This document shows positions 48,223-59,268 of a DNA stretch of 64,000 nucleotides, one piece after another. The notes under the pieces were generated by a model, which was not told where the DNA came from, did not search any database, and was given only the letters and a program-made list of their open reading frames with translations. The translations under genes and the position numbers were made by a program. Source of the DNA: Globisporangium splendens (Eukaryota; Oomycota; Peronosporomycetes; Pythiales; Pythiaceae); NCBI GenBank assembly GCA_006386115.1, contig VFIW01000043.1, positions 62,001-126,000 on the forward strand, given 5' to 3'. Position 1 is the stretch's first letter; the number at the start of each line of letters is the position of its first letter.

Positions 48223-51200
48223 ATGGGAGAGCCCATGCCAGTGCTCACGCCCTCGCGCGCCGCGTTCCTGAGCTCGGGCACGGCCGATTTCCATCCGCCG
48301 GAATGGTAAGCCGCCGTGGGCATCCCCCCTCCCCTCCCCCTCTTGCATGGAGATTGGCGAAATGGGCATATCCGTGTACGGACTCTGACAAAGTGCTGTA
48401 TGGTTTTGTGGAATAGGGCTTGTGCGCCGCTGGAGCAGAATGAGCATGCGCGACTGGAAGCGTACCGCGACTCGCGCCATTGCGCCACGTACATGATCTC
48501 GACCAAGAAGGTCAACGTGTTTGGTCGCGACCAGGAGAACTGCGACCATGTGCTCGGGAACCCGTCGGTGTCAAGAAAGCACGCGGCGATTATTCACGAC
48601 GAGAAGGGCGGGATCTATGTACGATTGCGCATCATATGTGTTGCTTTCTATGTGGCAATTGATCATTGATGAGTGTTCTCTGTGTGGCTTTTGGTAACCT
48701 TGTGCTGTTGGCTTCTAGATCGTGGATTTGATGTCACGACACGGTACTTATGTTGGCAAGAAGAAAATTCCACCCCACGACCCTTATCTATTGCACGGTA
48801 TGAGCGCATCTTCCTTTGTCATGTTGGAATGCATTATGACTATTGTCTAAATGTTGCTGTCTTGTTGCACGAATTGCAGAGGGCGACGTGGTGAAATTTG
48901 GTCAAAGCATTCGCATGTACATCCTCAAAGGTGCGTCCGCGGAAGGCGAGAGTGCAGCGAGAAAGAAATCCTGGGGGCGCGTCAAATTGCGTCCACCGAA
49001 AGTCAGCATCAGCGGCGTGCTGCCGAAGCTGCCGTCGCGGCCGCGCATTTCAGCACCGATCATGAAGCTCGTGAACGACGTTTGCTACGGTACAATGACC
49101 GATGCGAAGATGGACGCGTTCGTCACAGCCGTGATGGAATTGTCGGACGACGAAAAGAAGGTATTTATGTGTGTCATATCTGCCTTGTTTTGCGCGTGTC
49201 ATCGTTTACAGTGTTATGCGATCGTGCTTTTGATGGTGTAGGAAGTTGCGGACTTTTTGGTGGAGAAAATCCAAGCGAGATACGAGTTTTACGCTGCGCA
49301 TGTATGCACTATCGATCTTTTTTTTGCGATTTGCTGTCGAATTTGAAGTGATCATGTTTTCCTATGTCAATGATAGGTGCATCGAAATGCGTTTGTCGCC
49401 ACGATGACGCTGCTGAAGCAGAACTTGTGTGTTGAGGAGTTCGATACGAATCTCGCAACGATCACCCATCTTTCTCAGCAGCGATACGACAGCATCTATC
49501 GAGCGGATGCACGGAAGGTAGATCCTTTTACGTATTCGTATAGTCTATCTATTTTCCGATTATTCACGCTCAAATCGTTGACCCCTGATGCTTTTTGGTT
49601 GCCGATAGATTTTGCAACTCATGGCGGCGGTGCGACTGGATCCAGATAACATTCAGTTTGAAGACTCCGATTTGGAAATCTCCGGCGATGACAGTCTCAA
49701 TAGCTGCCCACCAACATCGAGCAACAAGGTGACGCGCGAACGCGTGTTGAGTGACGAAGGCAAGAAATTGTTCCTCTCGGGTCATGGACAGCCTGACAGA
49801 TCCGATTCCATTGATCACTCAAGTGAGTCCGGAATATCACCCTCTCGAAGGAGTACTGCGGGTGGCATGAACTCCCGTTACGACAGCGAATACGACGACG
49901 AAGGGTCCGAATCCCAGAGCAACGGATATGTACCACCGAGTGTGGACTGGCAGAACAGTCGTGCCGCGCCCAGCTACCCCGGAAACATGCGTTACATGCA
50001 AAGCACTTCATCCGTCAGTGATGGAGCGTCAACACGTGATGGCAACGAGGCACCTTCCGGTTTTAGCTTCATGACTAAACGAACGAATGGCGCTCCCGAG
50101 AAAGACGAAGTTGTGAAAGGCTCAGCATTTGGTTTCATTTCTAGCACCGATGGTGATGATGATGCTTCGTCTCGAACAAGCATGACGGACCGTCCGTCTG
50201 GCCACTCTGCCACGAGTTTCGATTTTTTGAACAAGGGGATGTCGCAAAGCTCAAGTCCACCGCTTCCGTCAGTGCTTCCAGAAGACTTCCTGGATGAAAA
50301 CCCATCGCTGGACCAGAATGAGTTCACGGACTTGTGGGAGTCAACCAACGAATCGTAAGTGTGCTGGCCATGTTGTACTGGAATATCCGCGCACTGTCAC
50401 CTAATTTGTGTTTACGTGCCTTTAACAGCGAGGAGTGGTCAAGTGAGCTCATCGGATCGTTCAACCCGTCTGCGTTGCAAGCCCATCTTGAGTCGTCTCG
50501 GGTGAAATATCTGTCGAGCGGCAAAGTTGGAGGACAGCAGCAATGGCTGTTCTTTGCGGAGCAGGTTCGTCAAGCATGAGTTTTTTGTTTATTGTTTTTT
50601 TACTTGGAGGCATGACATCTGACCTGTGATCTTACTTGCATGATTTATCTCCAGAAATCCAATGGCACTATTTTCTTGGTTGAAGTCATGGTAATGCCGG
50701 GCCAATCCGATATGACGGTGACCCTGAAATGGATTGTGAACGACTTGCTGTACGATAATGGCCACTTGCTGATTATGGATATCCTGAAGTACAAGATCTA
50801 CCAGTTCTTTACGCAGAACCAAATCGTGGTGAACGAAACGCAAGAGACGACGCAGCTATCGTACAATGCACAACAGCAAAAGTACCAAAACTCGCAACAG
50901 CAGAGCAATGGTGCGGGTAACGGCAAAGCTCATACAGAGGAGGAAGAAGACGATGACCAGATGTCGGCCCGCGACTATTTGACTCCTAATCCTGTTATCG
51001 AAGCAGCCAAGTTTGAACAGCTTTGGGCCAGCTCGCCAGAAATGTAAGTATTACGTGCAGGTATCACATTGTGACCAACATGCAGTGATCTGACAATTGC
51101 GTTTGTGTATTGCACAGTGCGACTTTGTCCTGTTCGGTCAAGGATATTCCAGAGAAAGAGGATGTGATTGAGCTGTTTGGCAACAATTGCATGATGTGTC

Positions 51201-51508
51201 TAGCAAGCGGCTCGGTCAATCAGCTATTCAAGTTTTACTTTTTTGCTGAAATGGTGAGTGAGCACTTTGCTACTATGTTCGATTTATATCATTCGTGCAA
51301 TTCATGAAGGGCTAACATTGGTTACGCTGTGCTTGATCAGACGGAGTTGCAGTGTGTGTTTAGTGTAGAACTGGTGATGGATATGGGAAACGGCTCCATT
51401 ATTGGAACGATCAAACGATTCAGCCTCCAGTCGCGTAGTGAAGAAGACGAGGAGCAAATTGATTCCAGTTTTGTTACTTTCTTCGAAGAAGTGCTGGAGG
51501 AGTTGTAG
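48223..51508 (+). CDS. FHA-domain protein with two C-terminal beta-adaptin-appendage-like modules
   Basis: Eleven exons join in phase to 806 residues: 48223-48305, 48417-48618, 48719-48797, 48880-49160, 49242-49301, 49377-49517, 49609-50354, 50429-50564, 50655-51043, 51118-51253 and 51341-51508. An FHA domain at about 40-130 carries the phosphothreonine-binding signature GRD (VFGRDQEN), SRKHA and SRHGTYVGKK. A helical segment (about 150-290) and a Ser/Asp-rich disordered region (about 300-510) follow. The C-terminus has two related units, each starting F-x2-LW-x-S (FTDLWESTNES, FEQLWASSPEM) and containing an aromatic/acidic strand pair (WLFFAEQ...FLVEVMV; FYFFAEM...CVFSVELVM). That layout fits the beta-adaptin appendage C-subdomain. 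I know no named protein with this combination. Phosphopeptide reading plus trafficking-motif binding is inferred. Confidence 0.8.
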
Positions 51509-51713
51509 AAGAACCATAAGAAGAAAAAATCGAGTGGTTTTCGTGAACGTTGTTGAAAAAGCCTGATCATTTATCGGCGTCGAGTTCAAGAAGCACATGT
51601 TACTGAGAAACTCATCATTGCATTATTCATTACTGGTTACTGACAGGTATTTTCGATGTCTTTGGCACAGACGCTTCACATTAGAGCACAGCTTGGACAC
51701 TTGTCGTCCATGA

Positions 51714-53395
51714 TCACGCATGATCGCACTCAAGATGGCGAAGGAAGATGTTTCTCCAATCACGAACTTTGATGCGATCCTGGCCGCTGCTGATGGCCGC
51801 AATGATCTTGCTGCATGGAGTGGAACCATTCGTGTGGAAACTTTGACGGAACTGAGCGTTGTAGTCACGCACTTTGCCACGGCATTCGTCATAGAAGACG
51901 CAAGTCATCTTTTCCACTTCGGCAAGAGCATCCGTGAACGCAGTATCCTGGCTCGACTCTGTGAGCGACGTCGCATTGACCGCGGCGGCGAGCGCTTCGT
52001 TGTACCAACCGCTAAAAGTCTCGCTGGGAATGACAACGGCCTCGACAAAGCTGTTCTGATTGATCTCCTTGGAGGCAAGTTCCCGATTGATGTCGCGCGC
52101 TCCAGTTCGAGTAGTGACCAAGCCACCGCAAGTCGTGTACATGTTTCCAAGAAGCCCCGTGATCTCGTAGTTGTAGCTGAATGCACCGATATCGCGAACA
52201 TCCGAGAGACTCAAATATTCCTGTGGCAGCGGGGCAAAGAACGGGTCGAGCGGATTCTGAGCCTCAAACACGGATTGCGCTTGCTCCAACTGGCCTCCGC
52301 TTCGGACCAGCACACTCGATTGCGGGAGGAGCACATTCCGATCAACAGAGCGGCCGAGAGGGGCTCGTCTGGCACACTGCGTGAACTGGCGAGGATCACT
52401 GAGTTTCGCTTCGAGTGGCATTGGAACCGTGTTACCAACCGCACATTTGTAGAAAATGGTGTGCAGCAAGTCGATCGTGGCATGGTGCGAGAAGAAGATC
52501 GGGTCGGCTGGTGCCTCCAAATTGCTCATCGCGCCTTCCAGCGAGTTGTGAATCGTGTCTAGGTAGCCAAGCAAAACAACAGAAAAATGAGTCAGACAGG
52601 GTGGCGAGATCCAACAAAGAGGGTACAAGCACACCTACTGTGAACGCCTTGCTCCAGATTGGCTGCCACGGAAGCGATCGCGGGCGACGAGAAGAGCTGG
52701 CGCATGAGAGAGCTCACACTCGTCGTAGGAGGGAATGCCGCAGTGGTCCAGTCTCCACGTGGAATGCAGCGAGCACACTGATTTCCGCGGACGGCAGAAG
52801 ACTGACAGAAGTGGTTAGCCGGATAGTTCGTGACGCATGTTCCCTGGATTGGCGTGCCGTTGATCTCCACTGTCCGTGTCCGACCAGCCTGGGATCCGCC
52901 GAGCTCACGAAGAATCGGGGCACAGTCTTCCATGCTGCTGCAGGCTCCACTCAGAAAGAGGTCATTGTGGTCGACGTAGTTCCAGTACGGGACCGTGATG
53001 CAGGAGAACTCACCTCCGTACGATCGCAGCATGTTCTCAAAACCAAGCAGGAACAAGCGATGCCAGTAGATGAACATGCACGTGCGATGCGCCTCTGCTG
53101 TCGTCATTTGCTCTGTGTGGATTTCCACGAACTTGATGTACAGTCCGTTGTCCATCGAGAGCTGGATGGCTCGAAGGTACACTTCTTTTTCCTGGAGAAG
53201 CATTCTGTCCCAGGACTTTCGGATGCGCGGCCCACAAGAAACGCCGCTCAGTTGCTCCGTTGCTGGTGTTGTTGTCTGATCCGAGTTGGCCACCGTTGCT
53301 TGCTCTTGAGACGGCGCGGTATTGTTCTGCGCCGCAACGAGGCTGCTGGTCGCAAGCAGCAATAGTGCGATGCAGCTGCGAACGAACAGCATCAT
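51714..53395 (-). CDS. Secreted tyrosinase (type 3 copper protein)
   Basis: Two exons, 53395-52639 and 52558-51714, give 533 residues. A signal peptide (MMLFVRSCIALLLLATSSL, cleavage near VAAQ) starts the protein. The CuA site has three His in EIHT, TAEAHRTCMFIYWHRLFL. The CuB site, created exactly at the splice junction, reads VHNTIHNSLEG then PIFFSHHATIDLLH. Both are full sets of copper ligands, so the enzyme should be active: it oxidises phenols to o-quinones, as in melanin formation or protein cross-linking of walls. An ATG further upstream at 53548 would add 51 residues before the signal peptide and is rejected. The gene is convergent with the FHA gene (205 bp between stops). Confidence 0.92.
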
Positions 53396-54216
53396 GAGAG
53401 TTGAGTTGAATTGAGTTCCAAAGGGGGAGTGGCCGTTCTTGCTGCTTGCTTTTGAATTGAACAATGCAGTGGAGGACCCACCTCCAAAGCGACGAGTGAG
53501 TCGCAACAAAGCCTGAAAGCCCCTCATGGAACACGATATTTGCTGCATAGAAGCGATGCAGTCAGCCTCATCATGGTGAAGGACTTCGTTCTTTCACTCT
53601 GTCGTCACGGTCCCGCAGTATCACTTTCGATGCACGCTGATAACGCAAAAGAGCTCATTGCCAAGAGACTTTTGACGGTCGCACCCAGTCACCGACGCGT
53701 CTCGAGTGCAGCCATGCTTCTTTTGCTCTGCTGTCGTGGATGCAGCTGGCAATGCTCCGTCTCAGAGAGAACACCAGCATCCATTGTGATGGCTGCGTTC
53801 TCTCGCAGCGTCGCCGTCATGCGCAAAGCGGCCGCAATCTGCATCGGTATGATCTCTCCCACATCCAACCACCATCGCGCCGTTTCATGTGCTGCGGTCA
53901 CAAATGCAAATGTTTCATGTCAATGTGTAACATCCCTTACTCTCCTCTTTGAACAAATAAACTCAGCTTTGATCATAAATAGGAGGGGATGGGATTATTG
54001 TGTCTGTTTCCTGTCCATTTGTAACACCTGCAACCTCCCTCTCTAAGCCAATACATCAGTCATGCATCACCTATGAAAGGGGACAGCGCACCAGTCATCG
54101 CCCGCCAGTCCTTTGGATGGCCGAGACGTAAAACCTCACTAAAACCTCACGCACGCTGCCTTCGAAGCTCGCCGCAGCCCTTCGGTTGGTGCTCCAAAAT
54201 TGAAACGAGTGCGAAA
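53396..54216. other. Divergent intergenic region, tyrosinase / NOP56
   Basis: About 820 bp. The phrase CATGTCAATGTGTAACATC and the similar TCCATTTGTAACACCTGCAA lie about 90 bp apart near 53917 and 54013. No reading frame here has coding character. Confidence 0.45.
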
Positions 54217-55921
54217 ATGGTGAGTGCCGTCGCCTCTCTTCGCCTGCTCTGCCTACGTCTGCTGCTGCGCGGATACTGCTGCGATTATGCAGCGCCAATA
54301 GAAACGGAACAGTACTAACGGATGCCGTTGCTTTGTGTGTGTTTGCTGCTCTGTGTGCGCTGTGCTTGCTGCGCAAACCTGCTCCTTTGGTGACCATGAT
54401 GACGCATAGGGTGTGAATCAGTTTGTGCTTTTCGAGTCGGCCTCGGGCTACGCGCTCTTTGAAGTCGTGGAACACGAAGAAGTGGGCGTGCTGCTCGATG
54501 AGGTGCAGCAGTCGGTGACCGACCTGGCCAAGTTCGGCCGCATCGTCAAGCTCAAGGCGTTCCAGCCGTTCACGTCGGCCGAGAATGCGCTCGAGAACAT
54601 CAACAACATCTCGGAAGGGATCTTGGGCGAAGACCTCAAGAACTTTTTGGAGATGAACCTGCCAAAGGTCAAGTCCGGTAAGAAGGCCAAGTTCACCCTT
54701 GGCATCCAGGACAAGAACCTGTCGCAAGCCATCTCGGACGAGCTCAAGGCGCCGTGCAACTCGAACGAGACGACGCTCGAGATCCTCCGTGGCGTGCGTT
54801 TCCATTTCAGCAAGTTTGTCAAGGAGCTCGACAATGGCAACTTGGGCAAGGCGCAGCTCGGTCTTGGTCACAGTTACTCGCGTGCCAAGGTCAAGTTCAA
54901 CGTCAACCGTGCTGATAACATGATCATCCAGAGTATCGCGCTCTTGGATCAGATGGACAAGGACATCAACACGTTCGCCATGCGCGTGCGCGAATGGTAC
55001 TCGTGGCACTTCCCAGAGCTTGTCAAGATCGTCAACGACAACTACGTGTACGCGCGCCTCGCGTCGTTCATCAAGAACCGTAGCACCTTGACCGAAGACA
55101 AGCTTGACGGTCTCAAGTCGATCGTGCTTGACGAAGAGAAGGCTCAGCAGATCCTCAACGCGTCACGTTCGTCCATGGGTATGGACATGTCGGAGATCGA
55201 CATGATCAACGTCGACAACTTTACCACGCGTCTCATCAAGCTCGCCGAGTACCGTCGCCAGCTCCACGAGTACTTGGTGTCCAAGATGTCGACCGTCGCG
55301 CCGAACCTTGCGTCGCTCATCGGTGAGACCGTTGGTGCGCGTTTGATCTCGCACGCTGGTTCGTTGACCAACTTGGCCAAGTGCCCAGCGTCCACGGTGC
55401 AGATCCTCGGTGCCGAGAAGGCGCTTTTCCGCGCGCTCAAGACCCGCGGTAACACGCCAAAGTACGGTCTGTTGTTCCACTCGACGTTCATTGGCCGCGC
55501 TGCTGCCAAGAACAAAGGTCGGATCTCGCGATACTTGGCCAACAAATGTGCGATCGCGTCCAGAATCGATTCGTTCATTGACGAACCAACCACCAAGTAC
55601 GGTGACAAGATGCGTGAGCAAGTGGAGGAGCGTCTTGCGTTCTACGAAAGCGGTGCGGCGCCACGTAAGAACGCTGATGTCATGCAGCTTGTGTCTGATG
55701 AACTGAAGAAGGATCAGAAGAAGGAGAGCAAGAAGAAGGACAAGAAGCGTGCCGCCATCGACGAAGATGAGGACGACGAAGAGGAGGAGAAGCCAAAGAA
55801 GAAGAGCAAGAAGTCCAAGAAGGACAAGAAGGCAGAAGCTCCAGTAGAGGAAGAAGCCCCTGCCGCCGCTGCTGCAGACAAGAAGAAGAAGAAGAGCAAG
55901 AAGAACAAGAAAGCTGAATAA
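54217..55921 (+). CDS. NOP56: NOP56, box C/D snoRNP core protein
   Basis: The body is one exon (54410-55921). The start codon is a three-base coding exon at 54217-54219 (ATG followed at once by GTGAGT); the 190-bp intron ends in GCATAG and joins ATG to GGTGTGAATCAG, giving [19 protein letters not shown], the expected N-terminus (human MVLLHVLFEHAVGYALL). The total is 504 residues. The Nop domain is nearly identical to human: [67 protein letters not shown] and [19 protein letters not shown] Lys/Glu-rich tail (440-504) carries KKxK nuclear/nucleolar signals. With NOP58, fibrillarin and SNU13 it forms box C/D snoRNPs that 2'-O-methylate rRNA. Confidence 0.97.
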
Positions 55922-56464
55922 AGTGTATAGTTAATCTCCCTTTTTCCTCGTGGGTGCACTGATGACCAAAGGCGGAGATTCAACGCGCTCGGTTGTTTCT
56001 CGCTCCGTTCAGGAACAAGACGAGCGAGCACTGGTAGCCAGCCTTTGATCCCTTCATTCATTCATTAAATATATATCTTCCAATTCTCCATTTTCCGCTC
56101 TTTCTTGATCTGCTTACCCGATGTCCATTCGTTCGTTGCTGCTAAGCAAACACACATACCAAGTTGACGCTCGGCTATGGAGCAAATTGCTCGTGACTTT
56201 GTGATCTTCTCATTGCAAGTGGCCTCACAAGGAGCCGTTCAGATCACTCATGCATGCCGTTTCAAGTCTCCAGGTCATCACAGTGCGAGCACGTTGGTCT
56301 CGGCTAAGAATAGGCAAGCAGCAGGCTGGCAAGTGCAGCAATAGGCTCGGCTTTCTTCACGAAAGCAGCTCCTTGTTTGGCTCCGATCATCACAGGTGTT
56401 CAAGGAAAATCGAGCCTCGAGCCTGGCGACGTCGAACGGGGACAATTTGATCCCAGAGAGCACC
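55922..56464. other. Intergenic region between NOP56 and EFHC-like gene
   Basis: About 540 bp, AT-rich at 56055-56095 (ATTCATTCATTAAATATATA), which would suit a 3' end signal. No coding signal is seen. Confidence 0.45.
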
Positions 56465-59263
56465 ATGCAGCGCAACTATGTGCTGCTGATCCCGGGGATG
56501 ATGTCGACCCACTACCAAGACACGAGCAAGGCCGACTTCCGATAGCGGCAGATCTTGGAGCAGATGAGTATCGGCAAAGCAAATGGCCTCGCGACGGCCA
56601 AGGACATCCTCACGACCAAGTTGAGCCAGATCCGCGGCGCAAGTGCTCCTCAAGAGCCAACGTTTTACGATCTGAGTGGCACCGGCAACAGCTCCAAGAA
56701 TCAGGACACGCGGTTCAGAAAGAGCAGCAACAATGCGGGGGCTACCAGTACCAAGTACCGAGTGGATACGATCCAGCCCAAGTGGATCACGAACGACCGC
56801 CAAGTGCTGCGGTTCTACGGGTACTTTCAGGAAAATGGCTACGACACGCTGCGCACGCGGCGCGTGGTGCTCTGCTTCTACCTGAGCGACAACACGATCT
56901 CGATCTCGGAGCCTCACATCGAAAACAGCGGCATGGTACAGGGCGAGTTCATGAAGCGCACATGCGTCACCAAACCGAACGGAATGAGCTTCACACCCGA
57001 CGACTTCCGCATCGGAAAGGAGGTGCGTCTCTATGGCCGGATCTTCCACATCGTCGACAGCGATGAAGTCACACGCGCGTTCTACGAAGAAGCCATGGAC
57101 GCTCCGCTGGATTCGCCGCGAAAATACCCCGACAATTACTCTTCTCAAGTGGACGAGATCGAGACCATCAAGGCCAAGCTGTGCGCCAAGACTACGGCCA
57201 TCGTCGAGAGCAAGGCCGAGGCCGTGCGCAAATTCCACGAGAACAGTCAAAAGGTGCTGCGCTTCTATTTGTCCTGGCAGGACCCGCATCCGCTGTACCC
57301 CGAGACGCGAAAGTACATCTTGCATTACTACTTGTGTGACGATACGATCGAGATCGTCGAACCCAAGAAAGAGCGCGAGCGCGTGGGTCGAGACCACTTT
57401 GCGGTGCTTCTCTCGCGGCGCAAAGTGATGAAGCAGGATAAAATACAACAGGCGACGCCAGTGGCGCTGCTCGAGCATCCGAAAGGAAGGCTGCTCACGG
57501 ACCGAGACCTTCGCTGCGGCGAGTACATGTCCATCTTTTCGCGGCAGTTTCTGCTCGAGGACTGCGATCCATTCACGCGAGACTACTACCTGGAAACCCA
57601 CGGCGTGACCCAGGAACCGTGTGAAGCTGCACCCATCGGTACGAATAGCAAACCATCCAAATGGAAATTGTTGCAGCAAACGGTGAGCCGGCAAAGCAAT
57701 GAGTTCAAGCCCACTGGTGGCTTCGGCTCCGCGATGCTCCAGCGTCTCGACGCACATGTGCAAGACAACCAGGAGAAGTCGAGCAAGTTTCACCAATCCG
57801 ACGCATTGGACAGCAAGCAACTCCGCTTCCGAGTGTGCTTCCACGGACTCAGGAAAGAGGACATGAACTACCATCGCAAGTTCACATTGACGTACTTTCT
57901 CGAGGACGACACGCTCTCAGTGTTTGAGCCCCGAGTCAAAAACTCTGGGGTCACTGGCGGCCGCTTCCTTGACCGCGGCCGGCTTCGCAAATGCCTGGAC
58001 GCTGCAAATGGCGGCACGATGTCCAGAGAGAATCAGAAGGAGCGATCGGCGTACTGCGCGTCGGATTTCTACGTCGGTGCGATCGTGCGCTTCGAGTTCT
58101 CACCAAATCAGCGCCTCGAGCTCATTGTGGCCGACGAGCAGACCTGAGTTATTGCGAAAGCCACCCGGACGTGTTCCTGTACTCGAATATTCGCGCGATT
58201 CTGCAACAAATCGCAATCTCTCTCAGCCGGAATGGTACAGACCTTCGTCGGGAATACCGAAACCTCGACCAACGTCGGCAACGAGTCATTTCCACCGACG
58301 ACCTCAAGCGCGTACTTCACAAAATTAAGCTCTACCCTGAGTTGAATGCACAACAGCTAGTCACAATCTGTCGAAGGTATTCGCAGCAGCAGCATGGAGA
58401 TGCTGGACGACAAGACACTGGAAACCATGACGACGTAATGATTGCGCACAACGAATTCTGTGATGACCTTGTCCTCACAATCGCGAAACTTGACGAGCGA
58501 CGCAACGGGAGCCACTCAAACCACGACGATGGCTGGTATACCAAGTTGACAAAGATCCCAAACTTGAGGAACGCGTTGCAGCGTGCGCGTGACCCAAAGA
58601 ATGCCGACCTGGTTCCGGGCGATGTGTTCCTACAAATGATGCATTTCTACCATGTAAACCTATCGGCAAACGACCTCGAGGAACTGATGACAATGTTTAG
58701 CCGCAATGGAGGCATCGAGTACCACAAACTCTGTGATCGTGCCTTTCAAAGCCACAGCTCGACCTCTGCGGCAAATAGAGAACTGCCAAAGCAATCGCAG
58801 CAGCATCAACAGCGTCGCTCTGATTTTGACGACTTCCACGAAGACGACGCTGCCCAATTCTGCGAGCCTCCACCGCCAGAAGCACCTCGATCTCCGCGCA
58901 AAGCTCCCCCAACAGATCCCAGCGCTCAAGGTGCCTGCGTCATCCAATTCCTTGTCAACGCCATCAGCTACTGAGGTGTCCAACAATAGTACTAGTAGCA
59001 GCAGCACGCGAAGCGATCCCCGCGTCGTGGAGCTTCTCCAGCGAGTGTTTGGGTCCCGAAAGTACCAATTACGCAAGGCATTGCGCGAACGCGACACTGA
59101 AAAATCCGGATTGCTGGGCGAAGAAGAGTTCATGGATGCGGTTTTATCAGTCGAGCCAAAGCTCTCGGATGACGACACCTACCTGATCGCTGACGCGTAC
59201 TTTCCGACCAACAATCGCCAGTTGGACTACCCAAAATTGCTTGAAAGCGCGTTCCGGACCTAG
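56465..59263 (+). pseudogene. EFHC1/2-like ciliary protein (three DM10 domains plus EF-hand region), disrupted
   Basis: Three DM10 domains are clear: QVLRFYGYFQENGYD...ISEPHIENSGMVQGEF, KVLRFYLSWQDPHPLY...HYYLCDDTIEIVEP, and QLRFRVCFHGL...SVFEPRVKNSGVTGGRF. C-terminal EF-hand-like segments include RDTEKSGLLGEEEFMDAV. EFHC proteins are microtubule inner proteins of axonemal doublets. Three breaks are visible. TAG 56543-56545 interrupts the N-terminus after DTSKADFR, which resembles the start of human EFHC1 (KDSTKTAFH). The frame ends at TGA after VADEQT (58147) and continues one base over as LSYCESHPDVFLYSN. The frame shifts back in a run of five C near 58906-58910, after which AAA GCT CCC CAA CAG would read through to AFRT. 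The two shifts cancel. Sequencing error in homopolymers is likely; a 72-bp in-phase intron could alternatively remove the TAG. Confidence 0.8.
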
Positions 59264-59268
59264 CGTTC

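Noticed and set aside
48316..48669. Unspliced start of the FHA protein at 48316
   Set aside because: The spliced start at 48223 gives an in-phase join (GAA TG|G) and a proper ATG; the alternative reads through an intron.
52592..53548. Upstream tyrosinase start at 53548
   Set aside because: It would place 51 residues before a clear signal peptide; the ATG at 53395 starts directly with it.
53540..54046. 168-codon plus-strand frame between tyrosinase and NOP56
   Set aside because: No motif, no conserved signal, and it lies in a divergent promoter region.
54095..55009. 304-codon minus-strand frame over NOP56
   Set aside because: It overlaps near-invariant NOP56 sequence and extends into the intron and promoter; composition is that of a reverse-strand artefact.
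56390..57874. 494-codon open frame antisense to the EFHC-like gene
   Set aside because: The opposite strand has three clear DM10 domains; the antisense frame is a codon-bias shadow without recognisable domains.
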